Shown in pieces: positions 34,212 to 42,896 of a DNA stretch of 64,000 bases (positions within the stretch are counted from its first letter, which is position 1; each line of letters opens with the position of its first letter). A program made the translations under genes and the position numbers. Source of the DNA: Polaribacter sp. Z022 (GTDB taxonomy: Bacteria; Bacteroidota; Bacteroidia; Flavobacteriales; Flavobacteriaceae); NCBI RefSeq assembly GCF_023555495.1, contig NZ_JALCZO010000006.1:1-64000 (forward strand), in the 5' to 3' direction. Below the pieces are notes generated by a model. It was not told the DNA's origin. It was given only the letters and a program-made list of their open reading frames with translations, and made no database searches.

Positions 34212-34868
34212 TTATTTTTCTGCAATTACTTGGATACCTCCTTTTACAACATCTCCTATTGAAACATTTAATTTTGTACCAAGAGGCAAATAAAGATCAA
34301 CTCTAGATCCAAATTTTATAAAGCCAGCATCTGTACCTTGTACTACCTTATCTCCTTCTTTTGCATAATTTACAATTCGTTTTGCTAAAGCACCTGCAAT
34401 TTGTCTATACAAAACATCGCCAAAGGATTTATTATTTATAACTACAGATGTTCTTTCATTATCTGTAGATGCCTTTGGGTGCCATGCAACTAAGTATTTA
34501 CCTGGGTGATATTTACTGTATTTTATTATACCACTCATTGTGTATCTTGTAACATGAACATTTATTGGAGACATAAAAATAGAAACCTGTAACCTTTTAT
34601 CTTTAAAATATTCTGGTTCTTCTACCTCTTCAATTACAACTACTTTACCATCAACTGGAGCAACTAATGCATGTTCATTTAAAGGAGCAACTCTTTTAGG
34701 GTTTCTAAAAAATTGTAATACAATTATTAAAAAAACAATGATTATAATTTGAATTGTTTTTACCAACCATAGAATATCTATGAATTTTTCTGCTAATAAT
34801 ATACCTGCAATAGATAATATTAAAGCGATAGTAATTATTTTATATCCTTCTTTGTGAAAACGAATCAT
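34212..34868 (-). CDS. psd: Phosphatidylserine decarboxylase family protein
   Basis: 218 residues, the short (archaeal/Bacteroidota) form with two N-terminal membrane helices (about 9-27 and 30-48). The proenzyme cleavage site is FGSRVD in GFIKFGSRVDLYLP, where Ser would become the pyruvoyl group; VHVTRYTMSG and AWHPKASTDNERTS are further signatures. Converts phosphatidylserine to phosphatidylethanolamine, one step after CdsA-derived CDP-diacylglycerol is used. It begins 2 bases after the cdsA stop. Confidence 0.9.
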   Translation of the reverse strand: MIRFHKEGYKIITIALILSIAGILLAEKFIDILWLVKTIQIIIIVFLIIVLQFFRNPKRVAPLNEHALVAPVDGKVVVIEEVEEPEYFKDKRLQVSIFMSPINVHVTRYTMSGIIKYSKYHPGKYLVAWHPKASTDNERTSVVINNKSFGDVLYRQIAGALAKRIVNYAKEGDKVVQGTDAGFIKFGSRVDLYLPLGTKLNVSIGDVVKGGIQVIAEK

Positions 34869-34870
34869 AC

Positions 34871-35665
34871 TTAAATTATAAAATTAATATACAAATATAC
34901 AAATGGTGCTGCAAATAGCAGACTATCTAACCTATCTAACATTCCTCCATGACCTGGCATTATATTTCCACTGTCTTTTATGTTAGCTTGTCTTTTAAAC
35001 TTAGATTCTACCAAATCTCCAATTGTACCAATTACACTAACTATAAAGGCAATAATTAACCAATTAATTAGCGTAAAATCATTATTAAACTTACTAATTA
35101 TAAAAGAAGCAAGTAAAGCAAATATTAAACCTCCTATAAATCCTTCTACTGTTTTTTTGGGAGAAACAGAAACAAATAATTTTGTTTTACCAAAGTTTTT
35201 ACCTACCAAAAAAGCAAAACTATCATTAACCCAAATCATAATTAAAATAGCTATAATTAAATGTGGGTTATAACCTCCATTATATATAGGTAGTAATGTT
35301 AAAAATATCATAGAAAAAATAACATACCTAAATAGCAAACCAGACTTAGCTCTATCACTAGAAAAAGTAATTTCTTTTTTAGCAAATAAAGAGTAAATAA
35401 GAAAAGCAGATGAAATTAATGTAATTCCTAAAATACCAATTACAGCAAATCCTTCTGGTCTTTTAAGTAGTAGAAATAATGTTAAACAGTAAAATATATA
35501 ACCTATTAAACTCTTAAAATCAATTAATTTAGAAAATTCCCAAACACACATTAAACCAAAGAATGTAGTTAAAACTATGTACGAATCTTTAGAATAAAGA
35601 ATTGCAGATATAAAAATCAATACATATATAATGCCAGAAAGACTCCTTCTTAAAAGGTTACTCAT
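34871..35665 (-). CDS. cdsA: Phosphatidate cytidylyltransferase
   Basis: 264 residues with about seven or eight membrane helices. The CDP-alcohol synthase signature is complete near the C-terminus: KFKRQANIKDSGNIMPGHGG followed by LDRLDS, and WVNDSFAFLVGKNFGK..SPKKTVEGFIGG precedes it. It makes CDP-diacylglycerol from phosphatidate and CTP. It starts 1 base after the LUD gene ends and is followed by psd after 2 bases, so the two phospholipid enzymes are translated together. Confidence 0.93.
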   Translation of the reverse strand: MSNLLRRSLSGIIYVLIFISAILYSKDSYIVLTTFFGLMCVWEFSKLIDFKSLIGYIFYCLTLFLLLKRPEGFAVIGILGITLISSAFLIYSLFAKKEITFSSDRAKSGLLFRYVIFSMIFLTLLPIYNGGYNPHLIIAILIMIWVNDSFAFLVGKNFGKTKLFVSVSPKKTVEGFIGGLIFALLASFIISKFNNDFTLINWLIIAFIVSVIGTIGDLVESKFKRQANIKDSGNIMPGHGGMLDRLDSLLFAAPFVYLYINFII

Positions 35666-35666
35666 A

Positions 35667-36251
35667 TTATAAATCTTCTAATAGCAGCAAATATAAGTTT
35701 TTTGAATTACTGTTTCCATAGTTTAAGAAATTATCATCATTTTTATTGATGTTGTAATTTTTTATGGCAGATATATTTGTTGGTAAATTTTCTTTATGAT
35801 GAATTTTTATACCTGTTAAACCTTGCCCCATATCTTTAACCAACTGACTTGTAGTTGCATAAACAACAAAATTTTGAGACATTGTAGATAACTTTACACT
35901 TTTTAATTGATTTGAAGAAAATAAAATATCTCCATTATCTGCAATTAAATGCTCACATTTTAGAAAAACAGGAATTTCAGAATTGAAGTTTTTATTTATT
36001 TTAACTTCATTTTTATCTAAAAAAGGATGTAAACCTTCATCTAAAACTGTTAATTGAGTCCAATTATTCTCTTTAGAAATATTTTTTAAATTGTCTATAA
36101 CTTCAGATTTCTTTAAACAATAAAGAAACTTACCTCCTTTTTCAACAAAATTATGTACAAATAAATCGTCTAAAGACAGATCTACTTCTTGTTTTTTTAT
36201 TTCTTTCTCCTCTTGATCAGGAATATTAAATAACTTTTTAAAAAAATTCAT
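35667..36251 (-). CDS. LUD (LutC/YkgG-like) domain protein
   Basis: 194 residues with a LUD fold: VEKGGKFLYCLKKSEVIDNLK, then DNGDILFSSNQLKSVKLS and VVYATTSQLVKDMGQGLTGIK. LUD proteins include LutC of lactate utilisation, but stand-alone single-domain copies next to ftsH and cdsA are common in Bacteroidota and have no assigned role. No Fe-S or lactate genes are nearby. Placed 18 bases after ftsH and 1 base before cdsA in the same unit. Confidence 0.8.
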   Translation of the reverse strand: MNFFKKLFNIPDQEEKEIKKQEVDLSLDDLFVHNFVEKGGKFLYCLKKSEVIDNLKNISKENNWTQLTVLDEGLHPFLDKNEVKINKNFNSEIPVFLKCEHLIADNGDILFSSNQLKSVKLSTMSQNFVVYATTSQLVKDMGQGLTGIKIHHKENLPTNISAIKNYNINKNDDNFLNYGNSNSKNLYLLLLEDL

Positions 36252-36269
36252 TAAATTAAAGATGTTTTG

Positions 36270-38240
36270 TTATTCCTCAGTATTTTTTTCTACTGGGGGA
36301 ATATTTTCTTTTTCTTCAATTACTTTTTCTTCAACCTCTCCAAAAGGTCTTTTTCCAAATATTTTTTCTAAATCATCTTTAAAGATAACCTCTTTTTCTA
36401 ATAGTAATTCTGCAAGTGTAGTTAATTTGTCTTTATGTTCTTCTAACAAATTAATTGCTCTTATATATTGTCCTTCTATAATTTCAGAAATCTCTTTATC
36501 TATTTTCTTACCTGTATCTTCGCTATAAGGTTTTACAAAACCATCATTTCCAGAAGAATCATAGTATGTTATATTACCTACTTCTTCATTTAAACCATAA
36601 ACGGTAACCATAGCTCTAGCTTGTTTGGTAACTTTTTCTAAATCACTTAAGGCTCCTGTAGAAATTTTATCAAACATCACTTTTTCTGCTGCTCTACCAC
36701 CCATTGTAGCACACATTTCATCTAACATTTGTTCTGTTTGAACAATCATTCTTTCTGCAGGCAAGTACCATGCAGCTCCTAAAGATTGACCTCTAGGTAC
36801 AATTGTAACTTTTACTAAAGGTGCAGCATGTTCTAGCATCCAACTAATTGTTGCATGACCAGCTTCATGAAAAGCTATAACCTTTTTTTCTTTTGGAGTA
36901 ATTACTTTATTTTTCTTTTCTAAACCACCAACTATTCTATCTACAGCATCTAAAAAATCTTGATGATGAATTGCTTTTTTACCATTTCTTGCAGCAATTA
37001 AAGCAGATTCATTACACATATTAGCAATATCTGCTCCAGAAAAACCAGGAGTTTGTTGTGCTAAAAATTCAATTTTAACATCATCTGCTAATTTTAAAGG
37101 TTTAATATGAACTTCAAAAATTTCTTTTCTCTCATTAATATTTGGTAGATCTACATAAATTTGTCTATCAAAACGACCTGCACGCATTAATGCGCTATCT
37201 AATACATCTGCTCTGTTGGTTGCTGCTAAAACAATTACGTTTGTATCTGTACCAAAACCATCCATTTCTGTTAATAACTGGTTTAAAGTATTTTCACGTT
37301 CATCATTTCCTCCAGTCATACTGTTTTTACCACGAGCTCTACCAATAGCATCAATCTCATCAATAAAAATAATAGAAGGAGATTTTTGTTGAGCTTGTTT
37401 AAATAAATCTCTTACACGAGAAGCACCAACACCAACAAACATTTCTACAAAATCTGATCCTGATAAAGAGAAAAAAGGAACATCAGCTTCACCTGCAACA
37501 GCTTTAGCTAATAATGTTTTTCCTGTTCCTGGAGGTCCTACTAATAAGGCTCCTTTTGGAATTTTACCTCCTAATGAGGTATATTTTTCTGGATTTTTTA
37601 AGAAATCTACAATTTCTTGGACTTCTTCTTTTGCACCTTCTAAACCTGCAACGTTTTCAAAAGTTGTTTTTACTTTTGTGTCTTTATCAAATAATTTAGC
37701 TTTAGATTTTCCAATACTAAATATTTGACCTCCACCACCAGATCCTGCTCCACCACCAGACATTCTTCTCATAAAGAATAACCAAACAGCAATTAAAATT
37801 ATAAATGGTAAAAAACCTAAAATAGTATCAAAAATACTAGTTCTATTTTCGTTTTTTAAATCGAAATCTAAACCATTAGATTGTCTTGCTTTTTCTATAT
37901 TGTTTTCAAAATTTTGTAAATCACCAAAATTATATTCATACAATGAAGCTCCTTTTGTATAAAAAGTAGAGTTCACCATTTTTCTATGGCGATCTTTCTT
38001 TTGAGCCTCATCTTTAATATAAATTTGAGCTAAATTATTATTTACAACTACAATTCTAGAGATATCATTTTCATTTAAAATCTCATGGAATTCATTTTTT
38101 GAAATACTTTTAGTAGCTAAGTCTCCACTACTAAAAAATTGAACAGCTACAATTAAAATAAAAATTGCACCATAAATCCAGTACGCATTAAACTTAAATT
38201 TAGGCATATTTGAATTATTATCTTTTTTTGAATCACTCAT
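36270..38240 (-). CDS. ftsH: ATP-dependent zinc metalloprotease FtsH
   Basis: 656 residues. Two membrane helices (about 15-34 and 139-157) flank a small periplasmic domain. The AAA domain carries Walker A GPPGTGKT, Walker [12 protein letters not shown] and the SRH segment [20 protein letters not shown]. The M41 peptidase domain carries HEAGH. A Gly/Ser-rich linker ([10 protein letters not shown]) follows helix 2 and an acidic Glu-rich tail ends the protein. Membrane-protein quality-control protease. Second gene of the unit, 21 bases after rsfS. Confidence 0.97.
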   Translation of the reverse strand: MSDSKKDNNSNMPKFKFNAYWIYGAIFILIVAVQFFSSGDLATKSISKNEFHEILNENDISRIVVVNNNLAQIYIKDEAQKKDRHRKMVNSTFYTKGASLYEYNFGDLQNFENNIEKARQSNGLDFDLKNENRTSIFDTILGFLPFIILIAVWLFFMRRMSGGGAGSGGGGQIFSIGKSKAKLFDKDTKVKTTFENVAGLEGAKEEVQEIVDFLKNPEKYTSLGGKIPKGALLVGPPGTGKTLLAKAVAGEADVPFFSLSGSDFVEMFVGVGASRVRDLFKQAQQKSPSIIFIDEIDAIGRARGKNSMTGGNDERENTLNQLLTEMDGFGTDTNVIVLAATNRADVLDSALMRAGRFDRQIYVDLPNINERKEIFEVHIKPLKLADDVKIEFLAQQTPGFSGADIANMCNESALIAARNGKKAIHHQDFLDAVDRIVGGLEKKNKVITPKEKKVIAFHEAGHATISWMLEHAAPLVKVTIVPRGQSLGAAWYLPAERMIVQTEQMLDEMCATMGGRAAEKVMFDKISTGALSDLEKVTKQARAMVTVYGLNEEVGNITYYDSSGNDGFVKPYSEDTGKKIDKEISEIIEGQYIRAINLLEEHKDKLTTLAELLLEKEVIFKDDLEKIFGKRPFGEVEEKVIEEKENIPPVEKNTEE

Positions 38241-38261
38241 TCTTTTTATAAAATAAAAAAA

Positions 38262-38630
38262 TTAAACTGGATTTATTTCTGTAATTTTAGCATCACCCCA
38301 AAGACTTTCAATATCATAAAAATCTCTAACTTGCTTCTGAAATATGTGCACAACAACGTTTACATAATCCATTAAAACCCATTCAGAGTTATTCTGACCT
38401 TCTATATGCCAAGGTTTATCTTTAATTTCTTTACTTACCATTTTTTGGATAGAACCAGAAATTGCATTTACTTGTGTATTTGAATTACCAGAGCAGATTA
38501 TAAAATAATCGCAAACAGTATTCTCAATTTCTCGTAAGTCTAATAACTGAATATCTTCTCCTTTTACTTCATCAATCCCTTTTATAATAACAGCAATTAA
38601 TTCGTCTGTACTTACTTTATTTTTTGTCAT
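38262..38630 (-). CDS. rsfS: Ribosomal silencing factor RsfS
   Basis: 122 residues, standard RsfS/Iojap length. Conserved FIICSGNSNTQVNAI and the WVLMDYVNVVVHIFQKQVRDFYDIESLWGDA C-terminal block are typical. It binds ribosomal protein L14 (uL14) and blocks subunit joining in starvation. First gene of the seven-gene unit running down to 33306. A TAnnTTTG box (38652-38659, minus strand) lies 21 bases upstream. Divergent from birA. Confidence 0.95.
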   Translation of the reverse strand: MTKNKVSTDELIAVIIKGIDEVKGEDIQLLDLREIENTVCDYFIICSGNSNTQVNAISGSIQKMVSKEIKDKPWHIEGQNNSEWVLMDYVNVVVHIFQKQVRDFYDIESLWGDAKITEINPV

Positions 38631-38651
38631 TAACTTTTTTCTAATTTAACG

Positions 38652-38659
38652 CAAAGTTA
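38652..38659 (-). promoter_or_regulatory. -7 box for the rsfS-ftsH-cdsA-psd operon
   Basis: Minus strand TAACTTTG fits TAnnTTTG and ends 21 bases before the rsfS ATG. No good -33 TTG is visible at the expected distance. Confidence 0.5.
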
Positions 38660-38716
38660 TTATTTTTTTGCGAGTATTTTATGTAATATTACAGTAGTTT
38701 ACACTTTATTTAACAC

Positions 38717-39448
38717 TTGAAAATAATCAAACTTAATGCCACTGATTCTACAAATTCTTTTTTAAAGGATTTGTCGCAAAATTCTACACTAGAAAATTAC
38801 ACAATTGTTGTTACAGAAAAACAAACTAAAGGAAGAGGTCAACTAAATAGTAATTGGGTTTCTGAGCCCTCTAAGAACCTTACATTTAGTGTGTTTATTA
38901 ATTTTAACTCCCTTAAAATTATAAATAATAAGCATCTAAATTTTGCAATTTCTTTATCAATTTTTAACGTACTTAAGGCTAAAAAAATATTGAATCTTTT
39001 TATTAAATGGCCTAACGACATTCTGTCAGGAAATAAAAAAATTTGTGGAATTTTAATAGAAAACACATTTAAAGGTGACAAAATTAAGAATTCTGTAATA
39101 GGAATTGGACTAAATGTGAATCAAGAAATATTTCCAAATTTCCTAAATAAAGTAACTTCATTAAAATTAGAAACTTCTTTTGAATATAATTTAGATGAAC
39201 TTTTAAAAGAAATAGTAATTGAAATTAAAAAGAATATTGAATTATTAGAATTAGAAAAATTTAAACTTTTAGAAGAAAAATATTTGGAGGTTTTGTACAA
39301 AAAAAACATCCCTACTATGTTTAAAAATAGTAAGGATGAAATTTTTATGGGTATTATTTCCGGTATTTCTATTAACGGAAATCTACAAATTCAATTAGAA
39401 GATGGTTCTATAAAAGAATTTGGAATTAAAGAAATTACTTTTCTTTAA
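38717..39448 (+). CDS. birA: Biotin--[acetyl-CoA-carboxylase] ligase (single-domain BirA)
   Basis: 243 residues; catalytic domain only, without the repressor HTH. Motifs: DSTNSFLKDL, the biotinyl-5'-AMP loop TKGRGQLNSNW (GRGRxG-like), FIKWPNDI and KICGILIENTF. A small C-terminal barrel closes the protein. Attaches biotin to carboxyl carrier proteins. The start is TTG at 38717; no ATG is available before the conserved IKLNATDSTNSF segment. Its TAA overlaps the stop of the convergent SRPBCC gene in a shared TTAA. Confidence 0.93.
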   Translation: MKIIKLNATDSTNSFLKDLSQNSTLENYTIVVTEKQTKGRGQLNSNWVSEPSKNLTFSVFINFNSLKIINNKHLNFAISLSIFNVLKAKKILNLFIKWPNDILSGNKKICGILIENTFKGDKIKNSVIGIGLNVNQEIFPNFLNKVTSLKLETSFEYNLDELLKEIVIEIKKNIELLELEKFKLLEEKYLEVLYKKNIPTMFKNSKDEIFMGIISGISINGNLQIQLEDGSIKEFGIKEITFL

Positions 39449-39834
39449 AGGTTTCCAATATTTTCTGTAAGTGTATCTACAAATTTTGTTAAAGGCTTTT
39501 TAATCATCATTGACATCATTGGATTAAAATCTCCTTCAAAATTTAATTTTATTTCAGTTTTATTTTCAGATATTTCATTTAAATCTGCAGCTAAAGTAAA
39601 TGGTAATTTACTACTTGCAGCTCCTAATGTTATATTAGAATATTCTGTTTTTTCTTTTAATACCAATCTAATTTCTGGCATTCCTGGTAATCCAAAAATA
39701 AAAGACTCTCCATCCACTTCAAATTTTTGGATGTTATCTGGCATTATTTCTTTAAAGTTCTTTAAATCTGTAAAAAAAACAAATACTTCTTTGGCAGATT
39801 TTTCTATTGTAACTGTATTTCCTTTTATATTCAT
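39445..39834 (-). CDS. SRPBCC family protein
   Basis: 129 residues from ATG 39834; the frame is open further upstream into pyrE but the internal start (MNIKGNTVTIEKSAKEVFVFF) fits the family. A START/Bet v1-like fold is indicated by the opening strand and helix (EKSAKEVFVFFTDLKNFKEIMPDNI), central strands and a long C-terminal helix (MMSMMIKKPLTKFVDTLTENI). Probably binds a hydrophobic ligand; ligand unknown. It follows pyrE by 10 bases and shares a TTAA stop with birA. Confidence 0.8.
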   Translation of the reverse strand: MNIKGNTVTIEKSAKEVFVFFTDLKNFKEIMPDNIQKFEVDGESFIFGLPGMPEIRLVLKEKTEYSNITLGAASSKLPFTLAADLNEISENKTEIKLNFEGDFNPMMSMMIKKPLTKFVDTLTENIGNL

Positions 39835-39844
39835 ATATCTGTTT

Positions 39845-40486
39845 TTATTGTTTCCAAACACTTGGATTTTTTCTCCAATCATTTAAAGTAATTAATTCTT
39901 TATCTGTAATGTAACTACTATCTAAAGCTTGTTCTAACAAATTTTCATAATTACTTAAAGTAGTTAAACTAACTCCTTTTTCTTCAAAATTTTTGTCTGC
40001 AACATCAAATCCGTAAGAAAAAATAGCAACCATACCTTTAACTACAGCACCAGCTTCTTTTAAAGCTTCTACTGCATTTAAGCTACTATTTCCTGTACTA
40101 ATAAGATCTTCAATTACTACAACATTTTGTCCGCTTTCTAAGTGCCCTTCTATTTGGTTTTTCCTTCCATGTTTTTTTGGCTCTGGCCTTACATAAATAA
40201 AAGGAACTCCTAATTCTTGAGCTACTAAAATTCCAATAGCTATTGCTCCTGTAGCAACACCTGCAATAACATCTGGTTTACCATATTCTAATTCAACAAT
40301 TTTTGCAATTTCTTCTTTTAAAAAAACACGTACTGGTGGATAAGACAAGGTAATTCTATTATCGCAATATATTGGAGATTTCCAACCTGATGCCCAATTA
40401 AATGGTTCATTAGGGCTTAATTTTATTGCTTTTACTTTCAATAAAAGTTCAGCTGTTTTTTTTGCAGTATCTTTGTTTAAAATCAT
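39845..40486 (-). CDS. pyrE: Orotate phosphoribosyltransferase
   Basis: 213 residues from ATG 40486. The longer frame reaches 40534 but would run through the promoter region of the divergent NUDIX gene, and the shorter start gives the normal N-terminus (MILNKDTAKKTAELLL). The PRPP-binding motif VVVIEDLISTGNSSLNAV and the catalytic-loop segment RPEPKKHGRKNQIEG are diagnostic. Makes orotidine 5'-phosphate in pyrimidine synthesis. The start codon is only 7 bases from that of the NUDIX gene. Confidence 0.95.
   Translation of the reverse strand: MILNKDTAKKTAELLLKVKAIKLSPNEPFNWASGWKSPIYCDNRITLSYPPVRVFLKEEIAKIVELEYGKPDVIAGVATGAIAIGILVAQELGVPFIYVRPEPKKHGRKNQIEGHLESGQNVVVIEDLISTGNSSLNAVEALKEAGAVVKGMVAIFSYGFDVADKNFEEKGVSLTTLSNYENLLEQALDSSYITDKELITLNDWRKNPSVWKQ
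40468..40475 (+). promoter_or_regulatory. -7 box for the NUDIX gene inside the pyrE 5' end
   Basis: TATCTTTG fits TAnnTTTG, 18 bases before the ATG at 40494. It lies within codons of pyrE on the other strand. Confidence 0.5.
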
Positions 40487-40490
40487 AAGG

Positions 40491-40524
40491 CAAATGTATA
40501 AAGTTTTTGTAAATGATACCCCAA
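40491..40524 (-). promoter_or_regulatory. Promoter for pyrE inside the NUDIX 5' end
   Basis: Minus strand TTG (40524-40522), 23 bases, TACATTTG (40498-40491), which ends 4 bases before the pyrE ATG (40486). It overlaps the NUDIX start codon, so pyrE mRNA would be nearly leaderless. Confidence 0.5.
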
Positions 40525-41090
40525 TTATTATCACTTCTTCATTAAAAAATGATAATAAATTTCCAACTTACTCATTTAAAAATGTAAATTTCAATGAAAT
40601 ACTGTTTAAATTAAAGCATAAAGATTTTTTAGGCATTAATTTACATTCTACTAATTTAGAAAATGATTGGAAAATTTTTACTAAAAATTTAAATATAATT
40701 CCTGCAGCTGGCGGATTAGTTTTAAATGATAAAAAAGAAGTTTTATTTATTTTTAGAAATGGTACTTGGGATTTACCTAAAGGATGGATTGAAAAAGGAG
40801 AATCTATAGAAAAAGCTGCAATTAGAGAAGTTGAAGAAGAATGTGGAGTGTTTAATCTTAATTTAATTAAACCATTATTAACTACATATCATATATATGA
40901 ACAAAATGGATTAAACCTAAAAGAAACACATTGGTTTTTAATGTCTTCTGATTATAAAGGTAAATTAAAACCACAAATAGAAGAAGGTATAACTAAGGTT
41001 GATTTTAAAAATGAAGAAGAAAGTAAAAATGCTTTACTTAATTCTTACGAAAACATAAAATTAGTATATGATACTTACAAAGAACAATAG
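40494..41090 (+). CDS. NUDIX hydrolase
   Basis: 198 residues from ATG 40494 (the frame opens at 40473 inside pyrE, but that start would overlap both promoters). An N-terminal ~65-residue region precedes the NUDIX domain. The Nudix box reads GWIEKGESIEKAAIREVEEECG (fits GX5EX7REUXEEXGU). Pyrophosphohydrolase of nucleoside diphosphate-linked substrates; specific substrate unknown. Divergent from pyrE with start codons 7 bases apart, a conserved-looking pairing in flavobacteria. Confidence 0.9.
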   Translation: MYKVFVNDTPIIITSSLKNDNKFPTYSFKNVNFNEILFKLKHKDFLGINLHSTNLENDWKIFTKNLNIIPAAGGLVLNDKKEVLFIFRNGTWDLPKGWIEKGESIEKAAIREVEEECGVFNLNLIKPLLTTYHIYEQNGLNLKETHWFLMSSDYKGKLKPQIEEGITKVDFKNEEESKNALLNSYENIKLVYDTYKEQ

Positions 41091-41108
41091 TATTCTAAAA
41101 AAACCTTC

Positions 41109-41116
41109 TATCTTTG
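41109..41116 (+). promoter_or_regulatory. -7 box upstream of the SulP gene
   Basis: TATCTTTG matches TAnnTTTG, 25 bases before the ATG at 41142. No clear -33 TTG. Confidence 0.5.
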
Positions 41117-41141
41117 CCGACTTGAAAAAACTACCAATATT

Positions 41142-42770
41142 ATGACTGAATTTATTACTAAACGTGTAAAAAACGTAAGAAATGATGTGTTATCGGGTAT
41201 TACTGTTGCTTTAGCATTAGTTCCTGAAGCTGTTGCTTTTGCCTTTGTTGCTGGCGTAGATCCTTTAGTAGGATTGTATGCAGCTTTTATGATTGGATTA
41301 ATTACTTCGATTTTTGGAGGTAGACCAGGAATGATTTCTGGTGCTACAGGTGCATTAGCAGTTGTAATGGTTTCTTTAGTTGCAGAAGGAAATGCTATGG
41401 GTAATCCTGATGAAAATTTAGGTCTTTACTATCTATTCTTAACTGTAATATTAATGGGTGTTATTCAAGTTTTAGCAGGAGTTTTTAAACTTGGAAAATT
41501 CGTTAGATTAATTCCTCATCCTGTAATGATGGGATTTGTAAACGGATTAGCTATTGTAATCTTCTTATCTCAACTTGGTATGTTTAAACAAACTGTTGGT
41601 GGAGAAAAAGTTTGGTTAGAAGGAAATTCTTTATGGTTTATGGTTGCTTTAGTTGGTTTAACCATGTTAATTATGTGGGGGTTGCCTAAAATAAAAGCTA
41701 CTAAAAAATTACCTGAAGCATTAATTGCTATTTTAGTTGTAACAGGAATTGTAATTTTTTCTAATTTAGATGTTGCTACTGTTGGTTCTTTTATTAGAGA
41801 TGGTGGTGGAGAAGGTTTAAAAGGAGGTTTTCCTGTACCTGTATTAGAAACATTTTCTAATATTCCTATGAATTTCGAAACTTTAAAATTCATTTTTCCA
41901 TATGCATTAATATTAGCTGCCATTGGTTTAATTGAGTCTTTAATGACCTTAAACTTAATTGATGATTTAACAGAAACTAGAGGTAATTCTAATAGAGAAT
42001 GTATGGCTCAAGGTGGAGCAAATATTTTAACTGGTTTGTTTGGTGGAATGGGTGGTTGTGCTATGATTGGACAATCAATAATTAATATTAAAGGTGGTGG
42101 ACGTGGACGTTTATCTGGTATTACTGCTGCAATTTTCTTATTAATGTTTATTCTTTTTGCTTCTTCTTATATAGAACAAGTGCCAATTGCAGCTTTAGTG
42201 GGTGTAATGTTTATGGTTGTAATAGGAACATTTGCTTGGTCTAGTTTTAGAATTATGAATAAAATACCAAGAACAGACTTATTTGTTCTAATTTTAGTTT
42301 CTTCTCTAACTGTAATTTTCGATTTAGCAATTGCTGTTATATCTGGAGTAATAGTAAGTGCCTTAGTTTTTGCTTGGGAAAATGCAAGAAGAATTAGGGC
42401 TAGAAAACGTTTTAAAGAAGATGGTACTAAAATTTACGAAATTTGGGGACCACTTTTCTTTGGAAGTATCTCTGCATTCAATGAAAAATTTGATATTAAA
42501 AATGATCCAGATAAAGTAGAAATTGATTTTGTAGAAGCTCGTATTTCTGATCATTCTGCAATAGAAGCAATTTTTGCTTTAGTTGAAAAATACAAGGCAG
42601 CTGGTAAAGAAATTACGTTAAAACATTTAAGTGAAGATTGTAAATTATTACTTTACAAATCAAGTCCTATTTTTACTGATATTATAGAAGAAGACATTGA
42701 TGACCCAAGATATCATTTAGCTGCAAATCCTGAAGATTTTCCAAAACCTTTAGGTGAATATAAATTTTAA
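41142..42770 (+). CDS. SulP family inorganic anion transporter
   Basis: 542 residues: about 11-13 membrane segments followed by a cytosolic STAS domain (~435-542). The SulP signature ALALVPEAVAFAFVAGVDPLVGLYAAF is near residue 20, and AQGGANILTGLFGGMGGCAMIGQS is the conserved mid-membrane block. The STAS part carries IDFVEARISDHSAIEAI. It likely moves sulfate or bicarbonate across the inner membrane, coupled to Na+ or H+. Single gene with its own -7 box and a strong terminator. Confidence 0.93.
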   Translation: MTEFITKRVKNVRNDVLSGITVALALVPEAVAFAFVAGVDPLVGLYAAFMIGLITSIFGGRPGMISGATGALAVVMVSLVAEGNAMGNPDENLGLYYLFLTVILMGVIQVLAGVFKLGKFVRLIPHPVMMGFVNGLAIVIFLSQLGMFKQTVGGEKVWLEGNSLWFMVALVGLTMLIMWGLPKIKATKKLPEALIAILVVTGIVIFSNLDVATVGSFIRDGGGEGLKGGFPVPVLETFSNIPMNFETLKFIFPYALILAAIGLIESLMTLNLIDDLTETRGNSNRECMAQGGANILTGLFGGMGGCAMIGQSIINIKGGGRGRLSGITAAIFLLMFILFASSYIEQVPIAALVGVMFMVVIGTFAWSSFRIMNKIPRTDLFVLILVSSLTVIFDLAIAVISGVIVSALVFAWENARRIRARKRFKEDGTKIYEIWGPLFFGSISAFNEKFDIKNDPDKVEIDFVEARISDHSAIEAIFALVEKYKAAGKEITLKHLSEDCKLLLYKSSPIFTDIIEEDIDDPRYHLAANPEDFPKPLGEYKF

Positions 42771-42806
42771 AACAAAAAATCCAGCTTAAGCTGGATTTTT
42801 TGTTTT
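42769..42806. terminator. Strong terminator after the SulP gene
   Basis: Perfect 19-bp inverted repeat (42769-42787 / 42788-42806) with the core CCAGCTTAAGCTGG and flanking A and T runs; usable in both directions. Confidence 0.93.
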
Positions 42807-42864
42807 AAAAAGAATTCATTCTAACTCGTTTGATAAAATTTAAAATCATTATTTTTATCACCTA

Positions 42865-42882
42865 AAATTGGTTAACCAATTT
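42865..42882. promoter_or_regulatory. Perfect 18-bp palindromic operator (TTGGTTAACCAA core)
   Basis: AAATTGGTTAACCAATTT is a perfect palindrome ending 14 bases before the ATG of the secreted lyase-like gene. The core resembles sites of FCD-type GntR regulators of uronate use (UxuR/ExuR type, TTGGTnnACCAA). The regulator gene is not in this window. Confidence 0.7.
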
Positions 42883-42896
42883 AAAATCAAAAAAAA

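Noticed and set aside
41570..41923. 117-codon minus-strand frame in the SulP gene
   Set aside because: Antisense shadow of a strongly conserved membrane-protein gene.
42769..42882. Functional link between the SulP transporter and the lyase-like gene through sulfated-polysaccharide use
   Set aside because: A strong terminator and a separate operator lie between them; adjacency alone is weak evidence.
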